A DNA stretch of 64,000 nucleotides from Beroe forskalii (GCA_011033025.1 WFMF01000009.1:1178001-1242000), one strand, 5' to 3'. Numbered from the stretch's first letter, positions 36,762 to 48,440 are shown. Notes: a model not told the origin generated them from the sequence alone. Translations and numbers: made by a program.

Positions 36762-38690
36762 GTTTCTATGGTTATATATCATGTTTTAGAGTTAACAGGC
36801 CATCATAGGAGCCACGCCCAACCTTGAGCCACGTCCAAAAATCCCATCTTTCCTGCCAATATGGTGGCCAAAAAGGGACAAGTTTGGACATGCGATTTCA
36901 GCCGAAAAATCACTCCAAATCATTTTATTTCGATCACAAAAGTTAATTTAGGGTTCGTAGACACTAAATCAACCATTCCCAGCCCGTGGCCACGCCCAGA
37001 TTCCACGCCCCATAAATGCGCGAAATGTCGCAAGCTGTGTGGCAAAAGGGACAAATGTCGCCTGAGGCGACATGGGATTTTAGGCCTCAAATGTGCTTGA
37101 TATGAGTTTCTATGGTTGAATATCATGTTTAAGAGTTGCCAGGCCATCATAGGAGCCACGCCAAACCTTGAGCCACGCCCAAAATCCCATCTTTCCTGCC
37201 AATATGGTGGCCAAAAAGGGACAAGTTTGGACATGCGATTTCAGCCGAAAAATCACTCCAAATCATTTTATTTCGATCACAAAAGTTAATTTAGGGTTCC
37301 TAGACACTAAATCAACCATTCCCAGCCCGTGGCCACGCCCAGATTCCACGCCCCATAAATGTCGCAAGCTGGGTGGCAAAAAAGGGACAAATGTCGCCTG
37401 AGGCGACATGGGATTTTTAGGCCTCAAATGTGCTTGATATGAGTTTCTATGGTTAGATATCATGTTTAAGAGTTGCCAGGCCATCATAGGAGCCACGCCC
37501 AACCTTGAGCCACGTCCAAAAATCCCATCTTTCCTGCCAATATGGTGGCCAAAAAGGGACAAGTTTGGACATGCGATTTCAGCCGAAAAATCACTCCAAA
37601 TCATTTTATTTCGATCACAAAAGTTAATTTAGGGTTCGTAGACACTAAATCAACCATTCCCAGCCCGTATTTTGCCAGATTCCACGCCCATAAATGCGCG
37701 AAATGTCGCAAGCTGGGTGGCAAAAAGGACAAATGTCGCCTGAGGCGACATGGGATTTTTAGGCCTCAAATGTGCTTGATATGAGTTTCTATGGTTAGAT
37801 ATCATGTTTAAGAGTTGCCAGGCCATCATAGGATCCACGCCCAACCTTGAGCCACGCTCAAAAATCCCATCTTTCCTGCCAATATGGTGACCAAAAAGGG
37901 ACAAGTTTGGACATGCGATTTCAGCCGAAAAATCACTCCAAATCATTTTATTTCGATTACAAAAGTTAATTTAGGGTTCCTAGACACTAAATCAACCATT
38001 CCAGCCCGTGGCCACGCCCAGATTCCACGCCCCATAAATGCGCGAAATGTCGCAAGCTGGGTGGCAAAAAAGGGACAAATGTCGCCTGAGGAGACATGGG
38101 ATTTTTAGGCCTCAAATGTGTGATATGAGTTTTTCTATGGTTAGATATCATGTTTAAGAGTTGCCAGGCCATCATAGGAGCCACGCCCAACCTTGGGCGA
38201 CGCCCAAAATCCCATCTTTCCTGCCAATATGGTGACCAAAAGGGACAAGTTTGGACATGCGATTTCAGCCGTATTAAATCAGCAAATCATTTTATTTTGA
38301 TCACAAAAGTTAATTTAGGGTTCCTAGACACTAAATCAACCATTCTCCAGCCCGTGGCCACCTCCAGATTCCCGCCCCATAAATGCGCGAAATGTCGCAA
38401 GCTGGGCAAAAAGGGACAAATGTCGCCTGAGGAGACATGGGATTTTAGGCCTCAAATGTGCTTGATATGAGTTTCTATGGTTAGATATCATGTTTAAGAG
38501 TTGCCAGGCCATCATAGGGCCACGCCCAACGGACGCCCAAAAATCCCATCTTTCCTGCCAATATGGTGGCCAAAAAGGGACAAGTTTGGACATGCGATTT
38601 CAGCCGATAAATCACTCCAAATCATTTTATTTTGATCACAAAAGTTAATTTAGGGTTCTTAGACACTAAATCAACCATTCCCAGCCCATG
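36762..38690 (-). repeat. ~346-bp satellite, block 4 (reverse)
   Basis: About 5.5 reversed units, mostly of the TTTTTCGGC subfamily, with growing numbers of small deletions and substitutions to the right. At about 38690 the orientation flips without any spacer: ATTCCCAGCCC on the minus side runs directly into a forward unit. Confidence 0.95.
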
Positions 38691-41600
38691 TCTCCACTTG
38701 GCACTTGTCGCTTTTTTGCCACCATATTGGCGGGAAAAGGTTTTTTGTCGTTGCTCAAGGTTGGGTGTGGACAGTTGCTCTTATCATGGCTTGGCAACTC
38801 TTAAACGTGATACCTAACCATAATATCTCATATCAAGCACATTTGAGGCCGTAAATTCCCATGTCGCTTCAGGCGACATTTGTCCCTTTTTGCCACCCAG
38901 CTTGCGACATTTCGCGCATTTATGGAATCTGGGCGTGGCCCCGGGTAGGGGATGGTTGGTTTAGTCTCTAGTAACCCTAAATTAACTTTTATGATCGAAA
39001 TAAAATGATTTGGAGTGATTTATCGGCTGAAATCTCCATGTCCACACTTGTCTCTTTTTGCCCCCAGATTTGCAGCAAAGATGGGATTTTTGGACGTGGC
39101 ACAAGGTTGGGCGTGGCTCCTATGATGGCCTGGCAACTCTTAAACATGATACCTAACCAAAAAAACTCATATGAAGCACATTTGAGGCCTTAAAATCCCA
39201 TGTCGCCTCAGCGACATTTGTCCCTTTTTTTGCCACCCAGCTTGCGACATTTCGCGCATTTATGGGGCGTGGAATCTGGGCGTGGCCACGGGCTGGGAAT
39301 GGTTGATTTAGTGTCTAGGAACCCTACATTAACTTTTGTGATCGAAATAAAATGATTTGGAGTGATTTATCGGCTGAAATCGCATGTCCACACTTGTCCC
39401 TTTTTTGCCACCATATTGGCAGGAAAGATGGGATTTTTAGGCGTGGCTCAAGGTTGGGCGTGGCTCCTAAGATGGCCTGGCAACTCTAAAACATGATATC
39501 TAACCATAGAAACTCATATCAAGCACATTTGAGGCCTAAAAATCCCATGTCGCCTCAGGCGACATTTGTCCCGCCACCACGCGCGACATTTCGCGCATTT
39601 CTGGGGCGTGGAATCTGGGCGTGGCCTCGGGCTGGGAATGGTTAATTTAGTGTCTAGGAACCCTAAATTAACTATTATGATCGAAATTAAATGATTTGGA
39701 GTGATTTATCGGCTGAAATCGCATGTCCACACTTGTCTCTTTTTGCCACCATATTGGCAGGAAAGATGGGGTTTTTGGGCGTGGCTCAAGGTTAAGTGGA
39801 TCCTATGATGGCCTGGCAACTCTGAAACATGATATCTAACCATAGAAACTCATATCAAGCACATTTGAGGCCTTAAATTCCCATGCCGCCTCAGGCGACA
39901 TTTGTCCCTTTTTTTCCACCTAGCTTGCGACATTTCGCGCATTTATGGGGCGTGGAATATGGGCGTGGCCATTGGTTGGGGATGGTTGATTTAGTCTCCA
40001 GAAACCCTAAATTAACTTTTATGATCGAAATAAAATGTTTTGGATTGATTTATCCGCTGAAATCGCCATGTCCACACTTGTCCCTTTTTGCCACCATATT
40101 GGCAGGAAAGATGGGATTTTTGGGCGTGGCTCAAGGTTGGGCGTGGCTCCTATGATGGCCTGTTAACTCTAAAACATGATATATAACCATTGAAACTCAT
40201 ATCAAGCACATTTGAGGCCTTAAAATCCCATGTCGCCTCAGGCGACATTTGTCCCTTTTTTGCCACCCAGCTTGCGACATTTCGCGCATTTATGGGGCGT
40301 GGAATCTGGGCGTGGCCACGGGCTGGGAATGGTTGATTTAGTGTTTAGGAACCCTAAATTAACTTTTGTGATCGAAATAAAATGATTTGGAGTGATTTAT
40401 CGGCTGAAATCGCATGTCCACACTCGTCCCTTTTTTTGCCACCATATTGGCAGGAAAGATGGTATTTTTGGGCGTGGCTCAAGGTTGGGCGTGGCTCCTA
40501 TGATGGCCTGGTAACTCTAAAACATGATATCTAACCAAATAAACTCATATCAAGCACATTTGAGGCCTTAAAATCCCATGTCGCCTCAGGCGACATTTGT
40601 CCCTTTTGCCACCCAGCTTGCGAGGAAACATGGCATTTATGGGCGGGGCGCATTTATCGGGCTGAAATATCTAACCATGTCAAATGATTTGTCCTTTTGT
40701 CATTTCACCATTTTGGCAGGAAAGATGGGATTTTGGGCGTGGCTCAAGGTTGGGCGTGGATCCTATGATGGCCTGGCAAACTCTTAAACATGATATCTAA
40801 CCAAAGAAACTCATATCAAGCACATTTGGGCGTGGCTCTTGAAATCCCATGTCGATATCCAGGCGACATTTCAAGCATTTTTTAACACCCAGCAGGCGAC
40901 ATTTCGCGCATTTAGGGGCGTGGAATTTGGGCGTACGGGCTGGGAATGGTTGATTTAGTGTCTAGGAACCCTTATTTAACTTTTGTGATCGAAATAAAAT
41001 GATTTGGAGTGATTTATCGGCTGAAATCGCATGTCCACACTTGTCCCTTTTTTGCCACCATATTGGCAGGAGAGATGGGATTTTTGGGCGTGGCTCAAGG
41101 TTGGGCGTGGCTCCTATGATGGCCTGGCAACTCTAAAACATGATATATAACCATAGAAACTCATATCAAGCACATTTGAGGCCTTAAAATCCCATGTCGC
41201 CTCAGGCGACATTTGTCCCTTTTTTGCCACCCAGCTTGCGACATTTCGCGCATTTAGGGGGCGTGGAATCTGGGCGTGGCCACGGGCTGGGAATGGTTGA
41301 TTTAGTGTCTAGGAACCCTTATTTAACTTTTGTGATCGAAATAAAATGATTTGGAGTGATTTATCGGCTGAAATCGCATGTCCACACTTGTCCCTTTTTT
41401 GCCACCATATTGGCAGGAAAGATGGGATTTTTGGGCGTGGCTCAAGGTTGGGCGTGGCTCCTATGATGGCCTGGCAACTCTAAAACATGATATATAACCA
41501 TAGAAACTCATATCAAGCACATTTGAGGCCTTAAAATCCCATGTCGCCTCAGGCGACATTTGTCCATTTTTGCCACCCAGCTTACGACATTTCATGCATT

Positions 41601-41912
41601 TATGGGGCGTGGAATCTGGTATTTTGGGCTGAATGGTTTATTTAGTGTCTAGGAACCCTAAATTAACTTTTGTGATCGAAATAAAATGATTTGGAGTTAT
41701 TTATCGGCTGAAATCGCATGTCCACACTTGTCCCTTTTTGCCACCATATTGGCAGGAAAGATGGGATTTTTGGGCGTGGCTCGGGTTGGGCGTGGCTCTA
41801 TGATGGCTATGATGGCCTTGCCAACTCTAATACATATTAACCAGGCTCATCACATTTGAGGCCTTAAAATCTCTTGGCGCCTCAGGTGACATTTGTCCCT
41901 TGTTGCCACCTG
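38691..41912 (+). repeat. ~346-bp satellite, block 5 (forward)
   Basis: About nine forward units of block-1 type. Units at both edges are more diverged (38691-39240, and the scrambled unit at 40600-40930), and the array fades out after 41880 with a changed CTCAGGTGACATTTGTCCC motif. Confidence 0.95.
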
Positions 41913-42009
41913 ACTCAGATCAACTGAATTTAGGTCAATAGTTGCATATATAATCGGCTTAACTGGATTATGGATAAGTAAATCATTTACTTTTTTTACA
42001 TCAGGGCAG

Positions 42010-42300
42010 ACTATATGGGATTTGGGTTGCTTAGCAAGGTATGGCTTACAGGCTTAGCAACCATGGTGACCGGCCCGGCAAAATAAAGACACGATATCTT
42101 ACCTTAACAACACATTAGAGGCCTGGAAACGCTATGTTCCCTCATGAAACATATTTTGCCCCCATCTTTGCCACTCGACTGGGAACGGTACTTATACTCA
42201 CTTATTGTCATAATACTGTCAACGTTCATGATACTATGATAATGTATCTCATCTTCAGGCTGAAATTGTGGCTCTTTTCACCTTCAAATCGGGCAGTTAA
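42010..42300 (+). repeat. Highly decayed satellite relic
   Basis: The order of recognisable pieces follows the satellite: a GGCAA block, GACACGATATCTTACC, ACATTAGAGGCCTGGAAA, ATGTTCCCTCATGAAACAT, CATCTTTGCCACTCGACTGG, and later TCTCATCTTCAGGCTGAAAT. Identity is far lower than in the array. It is probably an old unit outside the zone kept homogeneous. Confidence 0.5.
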
Positions 42301-42784
42301 AGTGGGGTCGGTTGATTAAAAGGCCATAAAAGTATCTACATACGTGATTACGAGTTAAAAAAACCTCAACTTTATAAAAATTACTGCTCATTACTGGAAT
42401 CGTGTAAATGGCCGGTTATAATGGCTCGAAGATTGGAAGGCAATTTTTGACTTTGGTTGGATGAAAAAGGTCGGCTTAATTCAAAACGTACAAATCAATC
42501 ATCATAGACAATTGACAACTTATTAAGCAATTAGCAATGATAACGAACTAGTCAAACTAATTGATGTAAATTGCTTCAATGAGATAGTAAATGACTCACA
42601 AATTTTGTAAACGTTCATGGGAGGAAGTTGCACATGTTCACGCGCGCGCGACGCGCGCATTTGGAGTGCCGAAATTCGCGGCGCGGCTTGTCCCATGTCG
42701 CGTAAAACATGTCCTGAAATCGGAAAAACTGTAATGCGCGAAGTTATATTGTTGGAAAATACCGCGCTAAGCCGCGCGCAGCAT
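42301..42784. other. No gene seen
   Basis: A+T-rich DNA, then a CpG-rich patch at 42640-42660 (CGCGCGCGCGACGCGCGC). The overlapping ORFs on both strands run into the inverted repeats to the right and have no splice or domain support. Confidence 0.4.
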
Positions 42785-43042
42785 TTTGGCCCTTTTAGAA
42801 CACGAATATGTTCCAAAAGTGCCAATTTGGCCCTTTTGGAACACGAAGCTATTCCAAAAGGGCCATCTTTGGCCCTTTTGGAACACGAAGCTATTCCAAA
42901 AGGGCCAATTTGGCCCTTTTGGAACACGGATACTGTTCCAAAAGGGCCAAACGAAAAAATAGGTATCAAATAGGTATTGAATAGGTATCAAATAGTAAAT
43001 ATTCCATATGACTATTTTCAATTTGGCCCTTTTAGAACACCG
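42785..43042. repeat. Nested hairpins of GGCCCTTTTGGAACA
   Basis: GGCCCTTTTGGAACACGAAG and its inverse TTCCAAAAGGGCC alternate at least three times, giving a series of hairpins in which any arm can pair with several others. The last, lone copy at 43026-43040 touches the left arm of the long-inverted-repeat element, whose terminal ~250 bp are missing there. Confidence 0.85.
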
Positions 43043-43499
43043 TACATACCACCTTAAAATGACCGCAATGGGCACATTATGGCAGGCGGATGATGGTTCT
43101 GAAGCCCTCAGACCTTCCGTTTTCGAGTTACAGTCAAAAAACTGATTTTCGTCACCTGCGAACCAACGCAAGGTAAAAATCGTAACTTTCATTCCTTTTG
43201 GAGTTTGGCATGAACCAACAAGGTTAAAATAATCACTAGCACCTAATTATGGGGGATATAAGATGGCTTTGAAGCCATACGACCTTCTATTTTGTAGAAA
43301 ATGCACAAAAATAGAGATTTCAGTAGCTACATAGCCACCGAACCTTATCAAAACTAATATTAAAAAAATTTTACTATGATTTTTCTCTTCTCCGCCTACT
43401 CCAGGACTTAAGGTCCATCCGTTAGCAATATTTACTAGCCCTTCAGATCATGTAGAATCGATGTAGCTTTATCAGGCAAATGTAAAGTTCTGCGCAAGG

Positions 43500-44170
43500 C
43501 TTAACTGAGCGCAAATTTGCGCTCATTTGCGCTCGTTAGCGCTCGTTAGCGCTCAAATTAGGGAAATTTTGCGCTCGTTAGCGCTCGTTAGCGCTCATTT
43601 GCGCTCCGGAGCCTCGAAAATGACTGAGCGCAAATGAGCGCAAAATTTTGCGCTCATACGTGCTCGTCATCGCTCATATGTGCTCATTAACGCTCGTTAG
43701 CGTCCATTTTGCGCCCACTTTGCGCCCATTTTGCGCTCAGAGCGCTAACGAGCGCAAAATGATCCCTGGAAAAATGTCTTTTTTTGCGCTCAGATGCGCT
43801 CATTTGCGCTCAGCCATACTGAGCGCAATTTTGCGCTCATTAGCGCTCATTAGCGCTCATTAGCGCCCATAAGCGCCCGTTAGCGCTCAGTTGCGCTCAG
43901 TTGCGCTTAGTGCCGATTTGCGCTCAATTGCGCTCAGTTTCACCACACCTCAGCAATTTTGCGCCCATTTTGCGCCCATTTTGCGCTCAGCCTTTCTAAG
44001 CGCAAATGAGCGCTAACGAGCGCAAAAATTTTGCGCCCATTTGCACTCGAAAGCGCTCATTTGCGCTCGGAAGCGCTTATTTGCGCTCGGAAGCGCTCAT
44101 TTGCGCTCGGAAGCGCTCATTTGCGCTCGAATGCGTTCATTTGCGCTCGGAAGCGCTCATTTGCGCCCAG
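43500..44170. repeat. GCGCTC decamer array, left arm
   Basis: GCGCTC (or GAGCGC) recurs mostly every 10 bp, for example in GCGCTCGGAAGCGCTCATTT at 44080-44160, which also shows a 20-bp higher order. Blocks of opposite polarity are interleaved, so local hairpins are possible. Confidence 0.92.
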
Positions 44171-44625
44171 TTATTAGAGGCTTAAGTTTCTGAGCCGGCA
44201 TAGGTGTCTTGTACTAGCACATTGCGTGAAGGGTGTAGCTCACAAGTCACGAACCGTCGAAACATAGGTCTTGCTTGTTGTTTCACGTGCGAACAGAGAA
44301 CTGCACACGTCACAGATGTTTGCAAGCATGGGCATATAAATATGAAAGCCGAGCATTGTTATTGAGCAAGGCTGAAGGCAATCTGAATCAGTTTCACAAT
44401 AAAAAGTCGCGGCTCACAGTGCAGACTACCCTTCTCTGCCGTGGTTGCTAGGCAACATGAACAATGTCATGTCATGTGACTATATACTAATCCAGTGCCG
44501 ACCACAGGTTCGTAGTAGACCACAGGTTCGAAGTAGTTTCCTACGAGTCGTGTTGCAAAAAATGTGCGTGCGGCGGAGCTGGGTAGCCCTGCTGCCCTGA
44601 CCCCTTATCTTCAAACTCAAAGCGC

Positions 44626-46150
44626 TAGATGCGATGCGCTTAATCATATTTTCTGGGTGACGTCATAGATTATGAACTTGAAGGCTTCCGTTTACTCTAA
44701 CCAGGGGCGTCGCGCCGCGCATTCTTTGCACAAAACCAGGTATGTCTCCCATATAAACGGCTCTGAGTGACGTCACAGATCTAAACGTCAATTTTTCTGT
44801 ATCCTAAACCTAACCATGGCCCTAACCAAAACCCTAACCTTAATCCTAACCCTAACCCTAACAAATCCTGACCCTAATCCTGACCCTAACCCTAGTCCTT
44901 AAAGCGCTAGGTGCGCTTAATTATATTTTTCTGAGTGACGTCATTGTTATAGATAATGAAGGCTCCCGTTTATATGGGAGACTGACCCAAAACCAGGGTC
45001 ATGGTATTGGTATTGGTTGCCTGGTGATAGGATTTTACCCTCCGCCGCGCGCCATTTTTTTTCTGCAACACGACCCTCCAAATTTCCGAGTGTTGCGCGC
45101 TAGGGATGGGTGAAATTCATCTAGGTGATACCAGACGTGCAGACCCGCTGATGCAGCCGCTGACTGAGCGGTGCGCGGCGCGTCGCTCAGAAGGGTCTTT
45201 GAGTCTTTCATCGATACTGATAGATAGAGACAAGGTCATGGTTAGGGCAACTGCAAGTGCAAGCGCCTCGACGGACGTTCGCGTTGCCCGTCCATTTCTT
45301 CTGACTGGATGGCTCCCGTTTATATGGGAGACTAGACCAAACTGAATATGGGCTAGTCTCCATAAATTTAAAATTATAAACGGGAGCTTGCCCTAACCAT
45401 GACCCTGGTTTTGTGCAAAGAGTGCGCGGCGTGACGCCCCTGGTTTTGGGTATCTCTCCCATGTAAACGGGGCTGAGTGACGTCACAGATCTAAAGGTCA
45501 ATTTTTCTGTATCCTAAACCTAACCGTGACCCTAACCAAAACCCTAACCTTAATCCTTACCCTAAACCTAACAAATCCTGACCCTAACCAAAACCCTAAC
45601 CCTATCCTTTAAACTTAAAGCGCTAGATGCGCTTCATTATATTTTTCTGAGTGACGTCATTGTCATAGATAATGAAGGCTCCCGTTTACATGGGAGACGT
45701 ACCTGGTTTTGGGGAAACAGAAGCCTTCATTATCTAATTCCATGAGTAATACGTGTGACCCAGAAAATAAAATTAAAATTAAGCGCATCGCATCTTATAC
45801 CCGCAACGTTCCACATTTGACTATTTGAGTTTGACGGATGGTCACATTAATTGCGCTTTCGCCATTTTGCATTTGACCAGTTAGCAACCCAGTCAGAATA
45901 AATAGATGGGCAACGACCTTGTCCGATAACGTCCGTTGTATTGACAACACGACCCTCCAAATTTGCCTCCAAATTAGTGTCCCATATAATTTTGTCAGAC
46001 GTTGTCTGACCCTTCGCCTTCGGTCAGACAACGACACAACGTCTGACAAATATAATTAGAGCACCCGCGCCTTCATCATCTATGACAAACACGTCACTCG
46101 GAAAAATATAGTTATTAATTAAGCGCATCTGCCATCCAACGCTTTAAAGG
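44626..46150. repeat. Direct and inverted repeats with CCCTAA and CRE sites
   Basis: Two direct copies (about 44755-44985 and 45465-45705) share GAGTGACGTCACAGATCTAA, a degenerate CCCTAA tract, TTAAAGCGCTAG, GAGTGACGTCATTG and a CTCCCGTTTA(T/C)ATGGGAGAC hairpin. Fragments lie at 44626-44690 and, inverted, at 45720-45790 and 46060-46150. TGACGTCA, a full CRE palindrome, is at 44658, 44768, 44936, 45478 and 45652. Confidence 0.85.
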
Positions 46151-46834
46151 CCAGGGTTGCCCTAACCAAAACCAGGACTCTGGTTTTGCGCACAGCGTGC
46201 GTGGCAAGCGACTTAGCGACGCCCCTGGTTACTGGTTTGGGGAAGGCCAGGGTTAGGATCATGATTAGGGCCATGATTTGTTAGGTTTAGGGTAAGGGTG
46301 ATATGAGAATCAGCGACCGACGCTGAATTCTCGTGATGCCGAGGGTCTGTCTACGGCCGACAAGGGGACTGGCAACGCCTTGCCTAACCTGCTAACCAGG
46401 ACCCTGGTTTTGCGACGCCCTGGTTAGGGGAAGGCAACGCCAGACATTCAGACAAATTGGGATATTTGAAGTTAGTGCCGCGCATTAAAAATAATAAATA
46501 TGAATATGAATCTATACCCAACTGCCGTTATCGGCACTGGATAGTCACGTGTCATGCATCAATCGACATTGTAAAAATTTCAAAGCAACCACTGCAGAAA
46601 ACGAATAGCCTGCACTTGGCACTGTGAGCCGCAATTCGTTATGTGATTGCCTAACTCTGCTTTCTAAACCTCTTGCAATTGCATAAGTTCTTTGACGTTT
46701 CGAGGAAGCAAAGAATGTGAATGTATAATTTAAACCCCTGAATCCCTGATTCGATGCTTCGTGGCATGTGAGCTCCGCAAGCCAGCTGCCAGCACCTGAC
46801 ACCTATTCCGGCTCAGGAACGTAAGTCTCTAATA

Positions 46835-47540
46835 ACTGGGCGCAAATGAGCGCAATTGAGCGCTAATGAGCGCAATTAAGCGCTAATGAGCGCAATTGAG
46901 CGCTAATGAGCGCTAATGAGCGCAATTGAGCGCTAATGAGCGCAATTGAGCGCTAATGAGCACAATTGAGCGCTAATGAGCGCACTTAAGCGCAACTGAG
47001 CGCAAATGAGTATAAGAAAGTTTTATTTTTTGTAAAATAGCTACAACTGAGCGCAGCTGAGCGGAATTGAGCGCAACTGAGCGCAAAATTGAAATTATTT
47101 GCGCTCAGCACAACTGAGCGCAAAATTGAAAATTTGCGCTCAGTTGTTCTGAGCGCATATGAGCGCAAATGAGCGCAAAATAATTTGCGCTCAGTAAAAC
47201 TGAGCGCAAAATGCAAAAATTTGCGCTCGTTAGCGCTCGTTAGCGCTCATTTTCAAATTCTGTAAATTTTGCGCTCGTTAGCGCTCTGAGCGCAAAATGG
47301 GCGCAAAGTGGGCGCAAAATGGGCGCTAACGAGCGTTAATGAGCACATATGAGCGATGACGAGCATATATGAGCGCAAAATTTTGCGCTCATTTGCGCTC
47401 AGTTATTTTCGAGGCTCTAGAGCGCTAATGGGCGGTAATGAGCGCTAACGAGCGCAAAATTTTGCGCTCATTAGCGCTCGTTAGCAATCATATGTGCTCA
47501 ATTGTGCTCATTTGCGCTCAGTTAAGCCTTGCGCTATACT
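46835..47540. repeat. GCGCTC decamer array, right arm
   Basis: The mirror of the left-arm array, mostly as GAGCGCTAAT and GAGCGCAATT decamers at 46850-46990, then mixed polarity to 47520. Confidence 0.92.
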
Positions 47541-48255
47541 TTACATTTGCCCTTTATCAAGGCATCTGATCTTTATGGCAACAAGTCGATATTGACCACA
47601 CCCTTTTTTAAGGTCATACACAGTTATATATTTCATAACTAGCCTCAGGAAGGTCATACGACGTAAAAACTTTGTTTTGGGCTCCAACGAAGCTCAAAGA
47701 CCATGTTTGTATACTAGTATACTACTTATTATGCTTTAAAATGCTCAGGAAGAGAGTTATGGGCGAAAAAAAGATTTTTTGGGCATCAGCTGAACATAGC
47801 AGAGTTGATTTTTGTATCTTGGCCCAGGAAAGTCGTTAGGAATTCGTTTTGGATGGAAATGAATTGTGATAGCCATGTTTATACAGTACAGCATGTTAAT
47901 AAACATTTTTCAGCAAGAGAGTTATGGGCGAAAAACTGATTTTTCTGGGTATCCACAGGGCAAAGCGGAGGCAATTATTGTACCTTAGCCCAGGAAGATC
48001 GTAGAGACTTTGCTTTGGGCGCAAACGGAGTGCAATTGTCATATAGTTTTATGTACAACAAGCATATGCCCTAAAATGGTCAGGAAGGGAGTTATGGGCG
48101 AAAAACTGATTTTTGGGCACCTGTGATGCATAGCACCTACCCATTGTACCCATTGTCCGCTTCCAATGGGGACCCAAGTCCCAATTAGACCACCTGCTGT
48201 AGGCAGCCCGTGGTCCAATCTATTATTGAGTTTGAGTTCAGTGTAGTGTAGCCTG

Positions 48256-48440
48256 GAACTGGAGTTAGATCAGGAATGTTTCTCAAGAGGCTTCCAAGGT
48301 GAGGATGATCAAGGCAAGAGGTGGGATGTCAGTCTTGATTTGAATGCCTCAAAGGATAGGGAACTTAATTGTCTTTTGGAACAACATTCCACAAACTCTG
48401 ACCATGAACGGCAAATGAGTGATTGTTCAGCAATTTCGTT
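48256..48440 (-). pseudogene. Decayed LINE reverse-transcriptase tail (left arm)
   Basis: Read on the minus strand, fragments such as VCGMLFQKTIKFPILEAFKS and RLTSHLLP recall the end of non-LTR retrotransposon ORF2, typically W-N-x-L-P-x-x-[IL]-R-x-x-x-[ST]-[LI]-x-x-F-K. Stops and frameshifts break it. An inverted copy lies at about 48902-49130 and others are in copy 2 of the host element. The assignment is by pattern only. Confidence 0.4.

Larger units (their letters stand above)
43475..47551. mobile_element. 4077-bp foldback-type transposon, 8-bp TSD
   Basis: The termini are inverted: GGCAAATGTAAAGT, four variable bases, then CGCAAGGCTTAACTGAGCGC on both ends. They are flanked by CTTTATCA at 43467-43474 and 47552-47559. 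The uninterrupted sequence AGCTTTATCAAGGC is present at about 60640 in the second copy of the host element, which proves the insertion. Inverted similarity continues for ~1 kb on each side through GCGCTC decamer arrays and a unique part (CTGAGCCGG, GCGGCTCACAGTGC). The centre holds direct repeats and telomere-like CCCTAA DNA. No transposase is visible, so it is non-autonomous. Drosophila FB elements have a comparable layout, with short tandem repeats inside long inverted ends. Confidence 0.9.

Noticed and set aside
44814..44900. A chromosome end or telomere
   Set aside because: The CCCTAA tract is short and irregular, and lies inside a duplicated segment of a transposon.
46545..46802. 85-codon minus-strand ORF in the foldback element as a gene
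   Set aside because: It is part of the inverted arm; the counterpart at 44180-44450 does not keep the frame.
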